From contig NC_133536.1 of the NCBI RefSeq assembly GCF_048544455.1, positions 171,946,325 to 172,010,324 on the forward strand: a DNA stretch of 64,000 bases, read 5' to 3'. Shown here piece by piece: positions 20,330 to 32,816 of the stretch. A program made the position numbers and the translations under genes. Origin of the DNA: Silene latifolia (taxonomy: Eukaryota; Streptophyta; Magnoliopsida; Caryophyllales; Caryophyllaceae). The notes beneath the pieces are model-generated. The model had not been told where the DNA came from. It made no database searches and saw only the letters and a list, made by a program, of their open reading frames with translations. The stretch's first letter is position 1, and every line of letters starts with the position of its first letter.

Positions 20330-23015
20330 GAACTCTAAAAGGGAAATTTGATAAACCAATTGACTACACCACTTATAAGACACCATACGAGCTATGGGAG
20401 AGCTTAAGACCTCAAATTTGTATATAACAAAGATATAAGTCGAACTGAGTTGTCGAACGCGTTCTTGGGAATTTACGATCCAAAACGGACACATTATTCT
20501 AAACGGATGGTCAACCAGGAGATACCTGAAATAGAGAGTTTATTTAACAAATGACATGGATCAGATTCGCATATTATATGAATCAAGCTGCCATGATAGA
20601 GCTAGTCTTTTATGTGCTAACACGCCAGTCTAGACAAACTTCTATTACTTCACCAAATATGTTTGTAATTCTCAAAGCTATCTCTTAAGAAGATAGATGT
20701 ATTTCTAAGGGATAGAGTGGGAGTAGATCATAACAAACATGTCTTATAGTTATTGTGTTACTTTTTGAAAGTAATGGAACTATAATATATTAAGATAGAG
20801 TGTGAGTATAGTACACATGTCTTATTGTTGATATATTACTTTTCGAAAGTAATGGTATTATGACCTTTTAAGCGATATATTATGAGTAGTCCCAAATCGA
20901 CTTTGTTGTATATAAGCCAAAAGCATTACAATCCGAAAGTTTACTCAAGAGTAGATTTACTTTAAGGTGATGGTCTCTTTAAAATAAATAGAGCTTTAGA
21001 GTACCTAAATGCATAAATTGACATGAAGATGTTAATCAAGATAAATCATGTTAGGAAATGCCACATTTTATTTTGATGAAGAATGGCAAATGACATTAAA
21101 AATTCACTTTTCTAAAATGGGAATTTAGAGAAGGATGTTTTTGGAACACAAAATCTTAGATTAAAATCTGAGAATCCTAACAAATTATACAAAGCTTTCT
21201 TAAGAAATCCTAGAATGGTCTTAAGCAAGCATCAAAGGATTATGCTTTTCGTTCATATGATAATTGAGAATGATTTCATTCACATTGTTCAAGAATTATA
21301 TTTATACATGAAGTTAAGTGGGAGCCAGAATTATTTTCCCATGTCTTATATTTTGATAGCATATTACTTATTGAGAATAATGTACCAATGCTCTCTTCTG
21401 AGAAAGAGTGATTTGGAGACTTGGAAAAGGTGCAATACATGTTAGATTTCTGAATCTATATGTTAAAGTTAAGAGAATATTGGCATAGAATTGAAAGTCT
21501 TATGATGATATGATCTTTCATATGTGTTTTACATTAACAAGGTTGAATAGGTTATTTATGTTGATGAAAGTGGAATTGCTATGATAGAGTCATAGTCATT
21601 CACTGAACCTATTAAGTTGTTGATCACATGAAATCAATTGCTAATGTTTCCGCCATTAGAACGATCATGTATGCCATTATATCCACATGCTGGGAGGAAT
21701 TATATGTTTTGAGCTGAATAAGTCAATAACAAGTTAATTCGAATGATGGTCTTGTGAAAGCCTCAAAGAACATCCTTTGATATTCTTGAGAAGAATTGAG
21801 GATTTGTTCATATGTTTGGATGATAAGCTAAGTTGTGTGTTGAAGGGTTACCCAAACTCTAGTTTTCAAACCGATAAGGATTTGTCGAAATCCTAGGCTA
21901 ATTTTATTGACTTAGGAGTAAGAGACTAGAGAAACGTTTTAGTGTCGACCATTGCAAATTTTACAAATAGAATCTAAGTAAATTGTGATAAGATGGTTAA
22001 CGTAGGGAATGAGAGTGAATCCCTCTACAAATGACTTTATCACAAGTTATGTGATAATAGTGGGAGCATCTTTCAAGTTAAAGAGCCCAAGTCTAGTAAA
22101 AGAGTAGACATATTTAGATATAATTCATGTTATTAGAAATAACATTGAATAGAAGGAAATAACAATTCATAAAATTGGAATATATGGATATATGGTATAT
22201 CCACTTGCCAAGCTTTTATTGCATTTCAACTAGTGTAAAAGCTACACTATAGATTATAAGATATGAAGTAGTAATAGTGTATTGACTATTCATATATGAT
22301 AATCGCATTTATCGTTTGAGTTTTATTAAACTCGCCCATTACTTTGTTATATCCAGATGGGTTGTTGGGACAATATTGAACCCTATTGAAGTGAACTGGA
22401 TTAACATAGTATTCGCCCCTGGTTACTTAAAGGAGGTGACGTCTCGAAGTGACTAGAGTGTGATGTGATTGATGTCAAGTTCAAGTGTCATAGAGTCATA
22501 TGGGATGACTAGTCGATCACATAGACAGACTGTATGAGACACTCTGTCGGGCAGTGACCGCTTATAGAGTTCTGGTAATTCATAAAGCTTGGTCGTGGAA
22601 AGAGCTACTATAGTATTCTTATGAGTCAATTCTTTTGACTAGAGACTATTCGCCCAAGTTGGCACAAATTTCTGAATGGCTTTAAATTCTCTACGACTGT
22701 CGTAACTGAGGTCAAATGAGTGTATTTTGGATCATGATGAATTGTGGCTATACGAAGGGAATAGTGCGATAGGAATTGTCCATCCCCTTGTCAGGGTTGC
22801 TTGAAATATTGGGGCCACTCGAGAAGAAGTGAACTGAAAATGTGTGGCCACGCTCGAAAGGTATCTACGATAGATAATTTCGGTCAGACAGTTACTCTCC
22901 AGATCGAGGAAACCACTCAAGATATGATCAAATGCAAGTACGACCTGCGAGACACCTTGCATTGAGTGGGAGATTGTAATAGGGCAAGAGAATTGGTGAC
23001 GCACACTTGTCTCGG
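20330..23015 (+). pseudogene. Copia-2 degraded pol (integrase end, RT, RNase H)
   Basis: No long ORF remains. TPYELWES-like coding near 20,383 marks the integrase C-terminal region. AAGTTAAGTGGGAGCCAGAATTATTT (about 21,312) aligns with the KSSGSKIVFL part of the Copia-3 reverse transcriptase. The final 350 bases are nearly the same as those before the Copia-1 3' LTR, including GTCAGACAGTTA(A/C)TCTCCAGATCGAG. Confidence 0.62.
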
Positions 23016-23028
23016 ACAAGTGGGAGAT
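23016..23028 (+). promoter_or_regulatory. Polypurine tract of Copia-2
   Basis: ACAAGTGGGAGAT, identical to that of Copia-1, directly before the TGTTGGAG start of the LTR. Confidence 0.75.
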
Positions 23029-24305
23029 TGTTGGAGTATGTGTCCTCAACAATAGTGCGATCACATGTTTAAATCTCAAATTTAGAATACGTAAGGGATG
23101 ATTAATTTATATAGTCAACTGATCAACATTAATCAGTAATGATTGGCTAACTAGAGTTTGACATTACTGTCATTTGACGGTGGTGATCAGTTGATCCCTT
23201 TAGGTCACACCTGTAGGACAATTCCCTTAATAGACAAGTTGATTAATTGTATGATGATACAAGTTAATCAATTCCTTAAAACTGAACAATTCATTTGTGA
23301 GAGAGAGAATATTTATATCTTATTGTAATTTGATTAAATAAGATTTATTTTAGTAATGGAAATACTTTATTACTAAAATTGATTATTATTTGTGAAACAA
23401 TAGAGATAAGAATGAATGGTTAATTATAATTACAATATGTTGTGAATTATAATTATATGACCCATCTTATTTATGTGATCAAGAATCGCTAGTCAATTTG
23501 TTGTATGTAATTTAATTAATTTACAAAATGATATTTATTTTATAAATATGCATTAAATTAATTAATAACATGTATCATACTACATGTGACATATTGTATG
23601 ACAAATGACAAATTGACAAAATAAAATGGTAGTCCATTTTAAATATATCGACAGAAATGGAGGTTGTAGTGGAGTGTGGATGATATTATTTTATGTGATA
23701 AAATTAAATAATCACACCTACACTTACTAGCCTTACACACCTACATTATGGAGAAGAGTAAAAGTAAAAGGAGATGCCATGGTTTGGCATTTTGCCATCA
23801 CCCTACCCGACTCCCTCCTCTCTTTATTATGAGAATTTTGTTCTCATTTTACTCTTAGATATTCACATGCATTCATATGATATATTCTCTCTACCTCTCT
23901 TTAAAACAAGCTTTTAGTAAAAGAAATTTGTTCATCTAATACTATCAAAATATTAGATTACTAGTGTAGTAATAGTGATAATATTAGAATCTATTTTAAG
24001 GTATAATAATACACTAATCTAGTTAGTTAGTATATTATTTTGAGGGATTTGTCTTGGGTGCAATTAAAGGAGGATCTCTACATTTGGGATTTGTAGGATC
24101 ATCCATTACATTTAAGATCAAGAACAAATAAGGAAGGTGACCTTATTTGTGCCCAAATTTTCGAGCCATATAACAATGTAAGGAACATTGTTTTTCTCAT
24201 TTAATCATCTATTTAGTTATGCATGCACTAGATCTAATGAACTTACATTAATATGTTATTAGTTCACTATTAGAAGAGTCTAATAATAGGTTAATAAACC
24301 TAACA
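23029..24305 (+). repeat. 3' LTR of Copia-2
   Basis: A 1,277-bp LTR, TGTTGGAGTATGTGTCC to AAACCTAACA. It is similar in outline to the Copia-1 LTR (same start, same final 150 bases in pattern) but clearly diverged in the middle, so the two belong to different subfamilies. There is no 5' partner for dating. Confidence 0.88.
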
Positions 24306-24602
24306 AATATCTACCGTAATATTGTGTTTCATGGAATAAGGAAGTGTAAATATACCGAAATTCCATAATAAAACGCGGAAATCTTTCTTGCCAAGGAGGA
24401 ATCCGCTGGAGAAAGGACGCAGCAAATCTTGCGCCTCTTCGAAGGGTCGAAGTAGTTGCAGCGACTCTTCTCCAACCCTTTTTTCGCATTTTTCAGAATA
24501 TTTTCGATATTTATTTCCATATCTGGGTCATTCCAAAACTCGTCCGTACGTTTAGTATAAATAAAGGCCTTTGCCCTTCATATTTGGCACGCGAGTGTTC
24601 CG

Positions 24603-24670
<68 letters not shown>

Positions 24671-27222
24671 ATTCTAGACTACGCTATTGCCTTTCGATGC
24701 CTACGTGCTTGATCAATCGACCACCTAAGCTAAGATCATTCTGAGTCCCAATCACGTTGCATGGACCGACCAACATGACCAACTCCACCTTTAATCAATC
24801 TAATCAATTTACTAAATCCTTTAACGAGGGCACTTTCCACGCATATTCGAGTCAAGCAATCACTTAATAAACGATAACCTTAGTCAATCTCGTTTCGCTA
24901 AACATGTAAGTCTGAGGGTGTAAATCCCATTTTTTTATTGTACTATTATTTTGTATTAATTAATATAAATCTATATCAAGAGCACGTTCGAAAATCGATT
25001 TAAAATCCATCTTTTAAAGCCGTTTTTACGAAACAACAGAGGTCAGAAGTGGAGAAGAAATGCAGTAACAGTTGCACCTTCAGGAAGGATCGCAGCCTTG
25101 ATGCGCCTCTTCCTAAGGCTGCTTGCTGCTCCTGCTCTTCTTCTTCTTCCTCGACTTCCAGCAAATTTTCCTCCTTTTCTTATTCTTTCATTTTACTTCT
25201 TTTTTTTTGTTATTCCAGTATATAAATAATATTTTTTAACAATTTCCTTTTAATTACAATGCTTAATTCGTCCTTAATCCCAAGTAATTTAATACTTGCT
25301 GGTTTTCGTCGTTTTAATTCAAATCGATTCTTTGGGGTTTCGACTTGTTCATGTCGAGGTTCTGGAGTCCCAATTTGATAAACAAGTTTTCTTCTGAATC
25401 TTATTTGTCCATTTTTGTCTTAATTTAACCTCAAGTTTTGCCTTTTTGTATTTTCGATAAGAGTTCCATCGTATGATCATAATCATGTAAACCGCTGTAA
25501 TTTCTCGTTTTAATTTGTTTTATGACTTGCCCAGATACATATAATCAATTAAAACACTTAAATTCGAGTCTAATATCGATAATCCATCTTAAATATACCA
25601 ACGAACAATAACAATGATGTGATTCTGACGTCACAGCCAGAACCCAACTCGAGAACAGACGCATGAAGTGTTACGCCTCTTCCAAAGGACGCAACAGGTG
25701 ATGCGCCTGTTCTGGGTTGGTTTCTACCTCTAAACTATTTGTCGCTTTGACGTAGCTCCTAATTATGGTTTAAATCAACTATTATTCATATTATCACCTC
25801 TAATCTGACGTATTTTTCATATTTTATTTCCCTTTCATTTTCTTCTTCGAAATCTCGTCTTTGAGCGTGGTTTTGACGAAGATCTAATAACTCTTGTATC
25901 TTTTGTAATTTTAATTATTGTAATTCATTTATCATAATTATTATAATGTAGGATTTAATTGTATGAATCTAACATTTACTTTGACCAAATTTTTTGCTAA
26001 AACACGTGTTAACCGACATAGTTTAATTTCACATGCTAGGATTAATCCATGTTTGTTGCATTGCATGCATTAAATCGATGACATATCAATTATGGAAAAC
26101 TTCCATAATCATTAGTAGAGGCGGCTATCGAGGCGGGCGGGATTAGGTGTTCGAATTAAAGAACTTCCTGATACGTACCCTCACCCTTTACTCCAGTTAT
26201 CTCTGGACATCCGTGTCCATTGGCATCTCAAGAGTCATTCTAGACATAGAGTGCAAAGGGTAACGAGTTCTTAGTATTCATGTCATTACTTTATGTCTTG
26301 ACGGGGTACGAGGTATTCGAACGGTTTCCAATTTTCCATAATGAATTAGTGGTGACTCCACAAATGCGGGCTTATTCAACCTTTCACCGGTTTCAATGCC
26401 TCACAAATCGGTAACTGCCCATAACGTGCTTTGGCAAACCAAGGTTCCGTGGGAGAAGTGTCGTCGCCTAAAAACCAACAACGCGCGGGTGGCCCATGTC
26501 CACACATGTTTAGTGGTTAATTGCATCATTAAGATGTTGATTATGATATGCTGGGTTGCGTTTCATGTATTGGTTGTTATTGTGTATGTGGAGGGTATGT
26601 TCTTGTTGAGGAGACGTAAAGCGGTTGTGAGACCGTCTTATGCTTGTGTCGCCTCTTGGAGCTACCCACTCCAAGAGGAATGTGCACATTAATGGCTTGA
26701 GTTTGGAGGGACGCGTGTGGTTGAGGCACGACGTCTGGCAGGGGATCCGGTTGGCTTCCGCACCCGGTATGACTAGGCGTATCCCGATACCTTTGTAACG
26801 AGTTGCAGTGCCGTGGACGTGTCCGTAGCACCGGTGGTTGTGTGTACGTCTGGGCGTGTCCTAGTACAGGCGTGGTTGCGGTATAACCGAGTCTCATTCA
26901 TATAGTTGGTTTGTTGCATATTTATTTATCATGTCGTTTATGTTTATTTATTGAAACTGACGTGTTGTGTGTCTGTGTAACTATCACCTATTTCCGGAGT
27001 GGCCTGTGTCGATCAATATGATATTTCCGATCATAGGGGGAGTAGGTTGATTATAGGTTGTTTGGTGTCATGCGGGAGACATGACGCGCTTTGGACTTGG
27101 AGTCGAGTCCTTGGATAGTTGATAGATAACCTAGATAGTAGTCATGAGTTGTATTCTTTTCTTTATTCATTTATGGTTATGTAATTCAGTATACTTATTG
27201 TTTTAGCAAGATTTTACACGGA
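24306..27222. other. Unclassified non-coding repeat region (LTR/leader-like)
   Basis: No gene is supported in 2.9 kb. The left half has features of an LTR: a TATAAATAAAGG box near 24,557 followed by a (CT)31 tract. GCGCCTCTTC, or a close form followed by AAGG, recurs near 24,440, 25,098, 25,672 and 25,700. From about 26,100 the sequence (GTCATTCTAGACATAGAGTGC, GGGGTACGAGGTATTCGAACG, TGGTGACTCCAC) looks like the leader region of a gypsy-type element. This is an impression from general plant repeat patterns, not a match I can prove. ORFs here look accidental. Confidence 0.4.
24605..24666. repeat. (CT)31 microsatellite
   Basis: Uninterrupted CT dinucleotides over 62 bases, some 45 bases after a TATA-like TATAAATAAAGG. 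Pyrimidine tracts of this kind are common in plant LTR leaders. Confidence 0.97.
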
Positions 27223-27955
27223 TGTATTGTCTTGCCAGGGAAATATTTTGCAGGGTGACCAAACTCAGTGAATAATGCTTGACTAGTATAATGAATAAGT
27301 AAAGAGTAAATAACTTAAAATAACACAAACATTTATACGTGTAAAACCCTGGAAATAAGGAAAAAAACCATGGGCACCAAGCCAGGAGAGATTTTACTAT
27401 GATTGATGTAGGTTGACAAAAATGCAAGTCTGCCAGGCTACCTGTAGTATAAGAGTATATATGACTGATTGAGTGCAATGTATACAATAGAGTGTGAATG
27501 AGTTAGTAAATGAACCATGCCCTTGTTTATTCTTTCCTCTTTCTATTTATAGTAGACTTTAACGGTCTTCAACGTTCAATATGGCTGTTCCTGGTTGATA
27601 GGCCTTGTGCCCTATTAATCCGGATGTGGGTATTGACCTTTTAACTGCTTCTTCACACGTCCTACTTGGTTGTCTGTGTCTTCCCCTTTTATGGGCTAGT
27701 AGAGTAGTTCTTTCATGAAAGTAAGAATCGTCTTCTTGTGCCCTGATTGTTGCCTAATGTATAAGCGGTATTTGATCATACTAGATGTATATCTCTTCTG
27801 GGCACGCAGGATGCGAAACCCTGGCCTGCTCTTCCCTCCTGGCTGGTGTCAATATATGTGATAGGTATTTGATTCTAGGTTGCCCATGTCTGGCGTGGCC
27901 TGATAATTATTGCTTGATACTCGTCTGACCAGGCAGGGTAAATATTGGCTCAACA
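27223..27955 (-). repeat. 3' LTR of Gypsy-2
   Basis: About 733 bp, plus-strand TGTATTGTC to GGCTCAACA. On the minus strand it starts TGTTGAGCC. GGGCACCAAGCCAGGAGAG is shared with the Gypsy-1 LTR. A purine tract lies immediately inside. Confidence 0.75.
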
Positions 27956-27979
27956 ATTGCCCCTTATCTCCTTACTTCC
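27956..27979 (-). promoter_or_regulatory. Polypurine tract of Gypsy-2
   Basis: The minus strand reads GGAAGTAAGGAGATAAGGGGCAAT directly before the LTR start TGTTGAGCC. It is mostly purine and in the expected place for plus-strand priming. Confidence 0.7.
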
Positions 27980-28314
27980 GCTCGTTCTGGCCAGGGATGA
28001 GGAGATAAAAAATTGGGCGAGGCAAAAATGAGAGACTTTATGGAGAAGTCTATAGAGTTTATGTTCCATTCAACTTCCTAACGGCTACTATATATTAAAT
28101 GGGGTAGCTAGGTTCATCAAACCCTAGGAGAGTCATGATTGAACTCATCCACTTTTATTATCCGTTAGATTTAATTGCTGCCTATAAATTGATTGGAGTC
28201 GTCAATCATTTTCTCCCTACTTTCATTTCTTAAAATTTCTAAACTTTCTCCTTTTATTTGATTTCTTTGCAAGACAATCTTCGTTTCTCAAAATATTCTA
28301 ATTTAATCCAAAAA

Positions 28315-30202
28315 ATGGCTAGTGGGAGAAGGAGAACTGCTGCACCAAAAACTGTTGAGGCTGGGCAACCTCCAGTAGCAGTCGACGCTCTTGATGTCAT
28401 TATTGAAGATGAAGTTATTGAGGTTTCTCCTCCTGCGGAAATTTTGGCTATTATGTATAAAGGTGTCAGCTTTGCCCATGTGAAACCGTTTTTTGCTTTA
28501 TTTCCCGAGGCTAATCAACTCAAACCCTCTTTTGAGCATTACTTGAAGGGTAGAGGTCTCCTTCCCAGTGAGGCTGAGGTTTGGAAAGTGGCCCAGTCAG
28601 GGCTTATTGGTGCAGCCTGGCTGGTTTTGCATTTTTCAATGGGCGTTCAAGGGAGGACGTAGGCTTCCATTTACTATATTTATGGTTGATATTATGAGTG
28701 CTATAAAGGTTGGTTCTTTCTAACTCATGCCCATGGTGTGGAAAATTGTTCAATCTATTGAACATTTGTGTGCCAAGCATAACTTGGTGATTACCGTTAA
28801 GGATTTCAAAAATGTCTATCACCTTGGGTGTTTTAATTTTCTTGTCAGGGCGAAGATGGATCATTTCATAACAAATTTTGATTCGGCGATGACAAGGGCT
28901 GGGCCACGACTTATCCGTGGAGGGTGATAAGTATTTCCCTGCATATGATTTAGAACATAATGATTTAAACGAAATTTCTAATATGAACTTACTTGTATTG
29001 TTCCTTAATGGTGGATTAGGCTTGTGATCCTGATGCTGAAGGATTGGCTGATCGTATTGTAGCCTTCATGGCCCTGCCAAAGGAGGAGAGGACTTGGCCT
29101 GCTTGCCTCGGCCAAGAACCTTTACCTCATTTTAAGAAGGTTAAGCTGAGTACTTATAAGGCTGCTAAAGGTGATAAGGCTTCTGGGGCCTCGACATCTG
29201 GAAGTAAGTTTCATTTTTCTATGTTGATTTCTGTGTTTGAATATACGTTAGTATTGCTGATATGGGGTTTCATCGTGTAGCTACCAGGGGATCTGCAAGG
29301 ATCGCTGGTTTTGGCCAGGCGGAAGTGAAGGCAGGAATTTCCCAAATTACTCGGGAAAATTCTCGGATCAGTGAGGCTACAGGGAGTGATAGTACTCTCC
29401 AGATTAAGGTCCCTACTCATCAGTTTCAACTGGTGCCTCCTCTCCAGGTTGTAGGTAACCTTGGTGAATCCAAGGAGTGACAGTACTCTCCAGATTCCTT
29501 TTACTTTTGATCGTCATTCTATTTTTTAATTTATCCCTGCTCTTTCTTACCTGCTCATGATTTCGTGCAAAATGTAAATGACATGTTGAGGGGTGCTTGT
29601 GAGTTGAAGTCTTCTAATGCAAAGAATAACATCCTGGACTGTGAGGTGCAGTGTTTGAAGAAGGATGTTAAAGCTCTGAAGACTGCCATGGAGGCGCTGA
29701 AAGAGGAAAATGAGCCCCTAAAGAAAGAGAACGATGCAGGCAAAGAAAAATTTGTCGTTGAAGTATCCAAGCTAGAAGCTGCTCGGAATGCAGTGAAGTC
29801 TGCCCAGGCAAAGATTTCTACCATTCTACCATTCAGGATGAGCTCAAAGCTGAAAAGCATGCTATACATGACCTTCTGAAAGCAAATGAGGAACTGGCTC
29901 TGGAGAGGGCCACAGTGCAAAGTAGGTATAAGGATGCTACCATGTACTTCTTTGGCTAAGGTCGGGTTGATGCTATGAAGGAGCCTGTTGAAGTCAGGCC
30001 ATACTAGAACCCTGAGCAGAAGATGGCTGACCTTAATGCAGCCTACCCTGATCTTCACAAACTGCATGCTGATGACGAGGTTGAATCTCCTCCAACTAAG
30101 GACAGGAGTGACTCTGGCGAAGATGAAGCTGATGAGGATGATGATGAGGAAGAGATGGCTGATGAAGTGATTGGTTTTGCTACTGCCTCTAAGGCAGGTT
30201 AA
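28315..30202 (+). pseudogene. Antisense extra ORF of Gypsy-2 (putative gypsy-type protein), split
   Basis: A coding region on the plus strand, opposite to gag-pol, between integrase and the 3' LTR. It starts MASGRRRTAAPK at 28,315. The N-terminal part (GVSFAHVKPFFALFPEANQL, GRGLLPSEAEVW) fits the plant 'putative gypsy type transposon' family. A frame change near 28,650 and an in-frame stop near 28,725 break it. Two likely introns follow: about 28,926-29,020, and 29,203-29,280 (GTAAGT to TGTAG). Later parts include ALPKEERTWPACLGQEPLPH, a long charged coiled coil (about 29,620-29,830; VQCLKKDVKALKTAMEALKE) and an acidic tail ending at TAA 30,200-30,202. The tail matches the Gypsy-1 copy. Antisense extra ORFs in this place are known in Tat elements (for example gene 23 of Grande). 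Its role is unknown. Confidence 0.68.
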
Positions 30203-31227
30203 AAATGTGTTTACGATAAGTTTTGGCCCATCCAGGGGTTCCCTAGACAAACTTTGAATATTAATTGGTTTTTGGCCCATCTAGGGGGAGGGGATTTTCC
30301 CTGGATTAACTTTGCTCTTGGTCTTCACGTGCTGTGAATGAGTATGCAATTTGAAGCATGTTGTTTTAATTTTTCTTCTATGTACCTGGTTTGAAGCTTG
30401 TATTTGTTAAGATGATGCTTGTTAGGAGGGCTTATGGCCCTCAGCCTATTTAGAGGCTTGTGACCCTCAGCCTGTCTGAAGGGCTTTTTGGGAAGGAGGG
30501 GATGTTGTCTTTCAGGAGGGCTTATGACAAGTAGTTCAGATTTTTTTCACCATCTTACATGTCTTTGGTACTGAGCTCAGGTTTTTTATGTATATTAGAT
30601 GTGATAAAATATTGAGATTTAGCGGTCTCTATTATGTCATAATTTGTGAAGCATTTATGGGATACTATTCAGGTTGGGTGGAGTGGCCCTCAATCCTGAA
30701 TATTTGTTTAAGCAGGTAAGTATGTTATGCTAAATAATTGCATAAAAGCATAAAACAAGTTTTCAGGATTCAATATAATGATTTAGGATGTAAAGTGAAG
30801 AAATAATCAGGAAGGTCGGGTTATGATAATATCAGGCAATTTCAAGTAGTAAGAAATTACATAGAAAAAACATGGATCATTTTATTCATGTCAGTTACAC
30901 ATCGAAGCATGTCAGGTAAGAAATAGATTTGATAGCCTTACCTGGTTCAGGTAAAATAAAAGGACTTATACATGAAATTGTTTTAAGTGAGAGACATTCC
31001 AGGATCTAGGAATCATGTCTCCATCCAGAGTCTGAAGTCTGTAGGCTCCTTGATCTACTATTGAATCGATAAGGTAGGGTCCTTACAATACAGGGGCAAA
31101 TTTTGCTGCAGTCTTGTCTTTTTTATTTGGAAACACTTTTCGTAGGACTAGGTCCCCTTCCCTGAATACCCTGATATATACATTTTTGTTGTAGCTTCTA
31201 GCTACTGTTTGTTGATAGGATGCTATT
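30203..31227. other. Gypsy-2 spacer between convergent ORFs, plus integrase C-terminus remnant
   Basis: From 30,203 to about 30,960 no coding is seen; repeated GAGGGCTTATG units recall the Gypsy-1 spacer. From about 30,990 to 31,227 minus-strand traces of the integrase C-terminus occur in broken frames; for example, TTTCGTAGGACTAGGTCCCCTTCC is the counterpart of the EGDLIIRK coding of Gypsy-1. Confidence 0.55.
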
Positions 31228-31907
31228 CTAATCTTGGCTGCATCTCTTAATTAGCTCTTCAGCCAAGCTCAGGTTATCTTGTATTAATGGCTTATTTTCC
31301 TCAATAGTATTCAGGCTACATCTAGAGGTAGGCACGTGGATTTCAGCCAGGATTACTGCCTCACAGCCATAGACCAAGGAGTAAGGTGTTTGGCCAGTTG
31401 ATGTTTTAGGTGTAGTTATATCAGCCCAGAGGACTAGAGGGAGTTCCTCAGCCCATATGCCTTTCCTTCGTTTCAGCTTCTTTTTTAGGCAGCTGATCAC
31501 TACTTTGGTGCTGGATCGGCCTGACCATTTACTTTTGGATAGCCATGGGTAGAGGTCGCCAGGTTGATGTTCCATTGTGCAAAGAAGGCCATTGTTATTT
31601 TTCCCACGAATTGTGTGCCATTTTCACAAACTATCTCTGAGGGAATGCCATAACGACATATGATATTTCTCTTGATAAATGCTATGACATCCTTATCTTT
31701 AACTTGCCTCTACGATTCAGCTTCTATCCACTTGGAAAAGTAGTCAGTCATAGCCAACATATAAGCTTTTTGCCCAGGGGCTTGTGGTAATTTACCTATA
31801 ATGTCCATCCCCCACTTCATGAATGTCCATAGGGCTGAGATGGAATATAGTAGTTCAGATGGCTGGTGAATGAACGGAGAGTGAAGCTGACATGCCTCAC
31901 ATTTCAA
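31228..31907 (-). pseudogene. Integrase remnant of Gypsy-2
   Basis: Homologous to the Gypsy-1 integrase but broken. The first part reads [20 protein letters not shown] and [14 protein letters not shown] with the first catalytic Asp (about 31,720-31,800). Frame breaks follow through the CDNG and NGQAE region. The later part resumes as [20 protein letters not shown] and [11 protein letters not shown] (31,240-31,500). The two open parts are in different frames. Confidence 0.78.
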
Positions 31908-32816
31908 GTTGTATGCCAGGAAATTGGCCCTTAAGGTTGGCCAAAATTAGCCTGTCCTTAGGACTTTGCTTGCCAGGCTCCAGGCTCCTTTGTGATTTCC
32001 ACAATATCCATTATGTATATCCTGAATGACTTGTTTCGCCTCGTGTGGTTCCAGGCATCAAAGGTAAGGTCCAGCCTGAGACTTTTTGAACAATGTGTTA
32101 TTGATGATGGTCTAAGTGGAAGCTTTAATTTTAAGGCTCTTGCTTCATGCATGTCTTGGGGTAATATCCCCTACATGAACCAATCGTAGTATGGTTTGGT
32201 CCAGGAATTTGTGTCCTCAATGATGGACAAGTCTGATAAGGCCTAGTAATGGCCGGTTCAAGAAGGTGAACAATGGGTATCGTATCAAATACAGCAGGGC
32301 TTAAATTTGATCCCTAGGCTGGCTAGGGCATCAGCCTGGGTGTTTAAGTGTCTTGGTATTTGATCAATATCAGATGAACTGAACTTTATGAAAATGTTTT
32401 TAACATATTCCAAATATAAGATCATTTTTGAATCCTTTGGAGCATACGTTCCCTTGACTTGATTTGAAATTAAAAGGGAGTCAGTTTTTGCCTTGAGATT
32501 TTTTACGCCAAGATCTATACATACGTTGAGTCTAGCTACCAGGGCTTCATATTCAGCCTCATTGTTTGTTGCTTTAAATTCACAGCTGATAGGCTAAGCT
32601 ATTATATCCCCCTGTGGTGATTTTAGTACTAATCCTAGGCCAATTCCTCTCATATTGGTTGCCCCATCAACGTGCAGGATCCAGTCCTGATCTCATTTTT
32701 GAGTGTCTAGTCGATTGACCTCTTTTATCATGTTTGGTTCTAGGTTGGGACTAAAATTAGCCACAAAGTCTCCTAAGGCATGGGATTTTATTGCCATTCT
32801 AGGTTCAAAGGTGATA
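31908..32816 (-). pseudogene. Second RNase H and linker remnants of Gypsy-2
   Basis: No open frame of note, but the minus strand is collinear with 2,171-3,030 of Gypsy-1. For example GCTACCAGGGCTTCATATTCAGCCTCATTGTTTG (32,537-32,570, read in reverse) encodes the NNEAEYEALVA helix of the archaeal-type RNase H, and GGGTGTTTAAGTGTCTTGGTATTTGATC the DQIPRHLNTQ linker. Confidence 0.55.

Larger units (their letters stand above)
20330..24305 (+). mobile_element. Copia-2: 5'-truncated copia element
   Basis: This has a relic integrase, reverse transcriptase and RNase H with a complete 3' LTR (23,029-24,305), collinear with Copia-1 from about 9,880 to 13,763. The left end lies within integrase coding: ACACCATACGAGCTATGGGA (about 20,383) matches TPYE(L/M)W of Copia-3. 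There is no 5' LTR and no primer site. All frames are broken. The exact left edge is uncertain by about 50 bases. Confidence 0.82.

Noticed and set aside
26396-26897. Overlapping ORFs on both strands near 26.4-26.9 kb
   Set aside because: Low-complexity, Cys/Thr-rich translations without motifs, in a non-coding repeat block; probably chance.
29555-30280. Minus-strand ORF of 241 codons
   Set aside because: It is the antisense shadow of the coiled-coil and acidic tail coding of the plus-strand extra ORF; the plus strand has the coherent heptads and the match to Gypsy-1.
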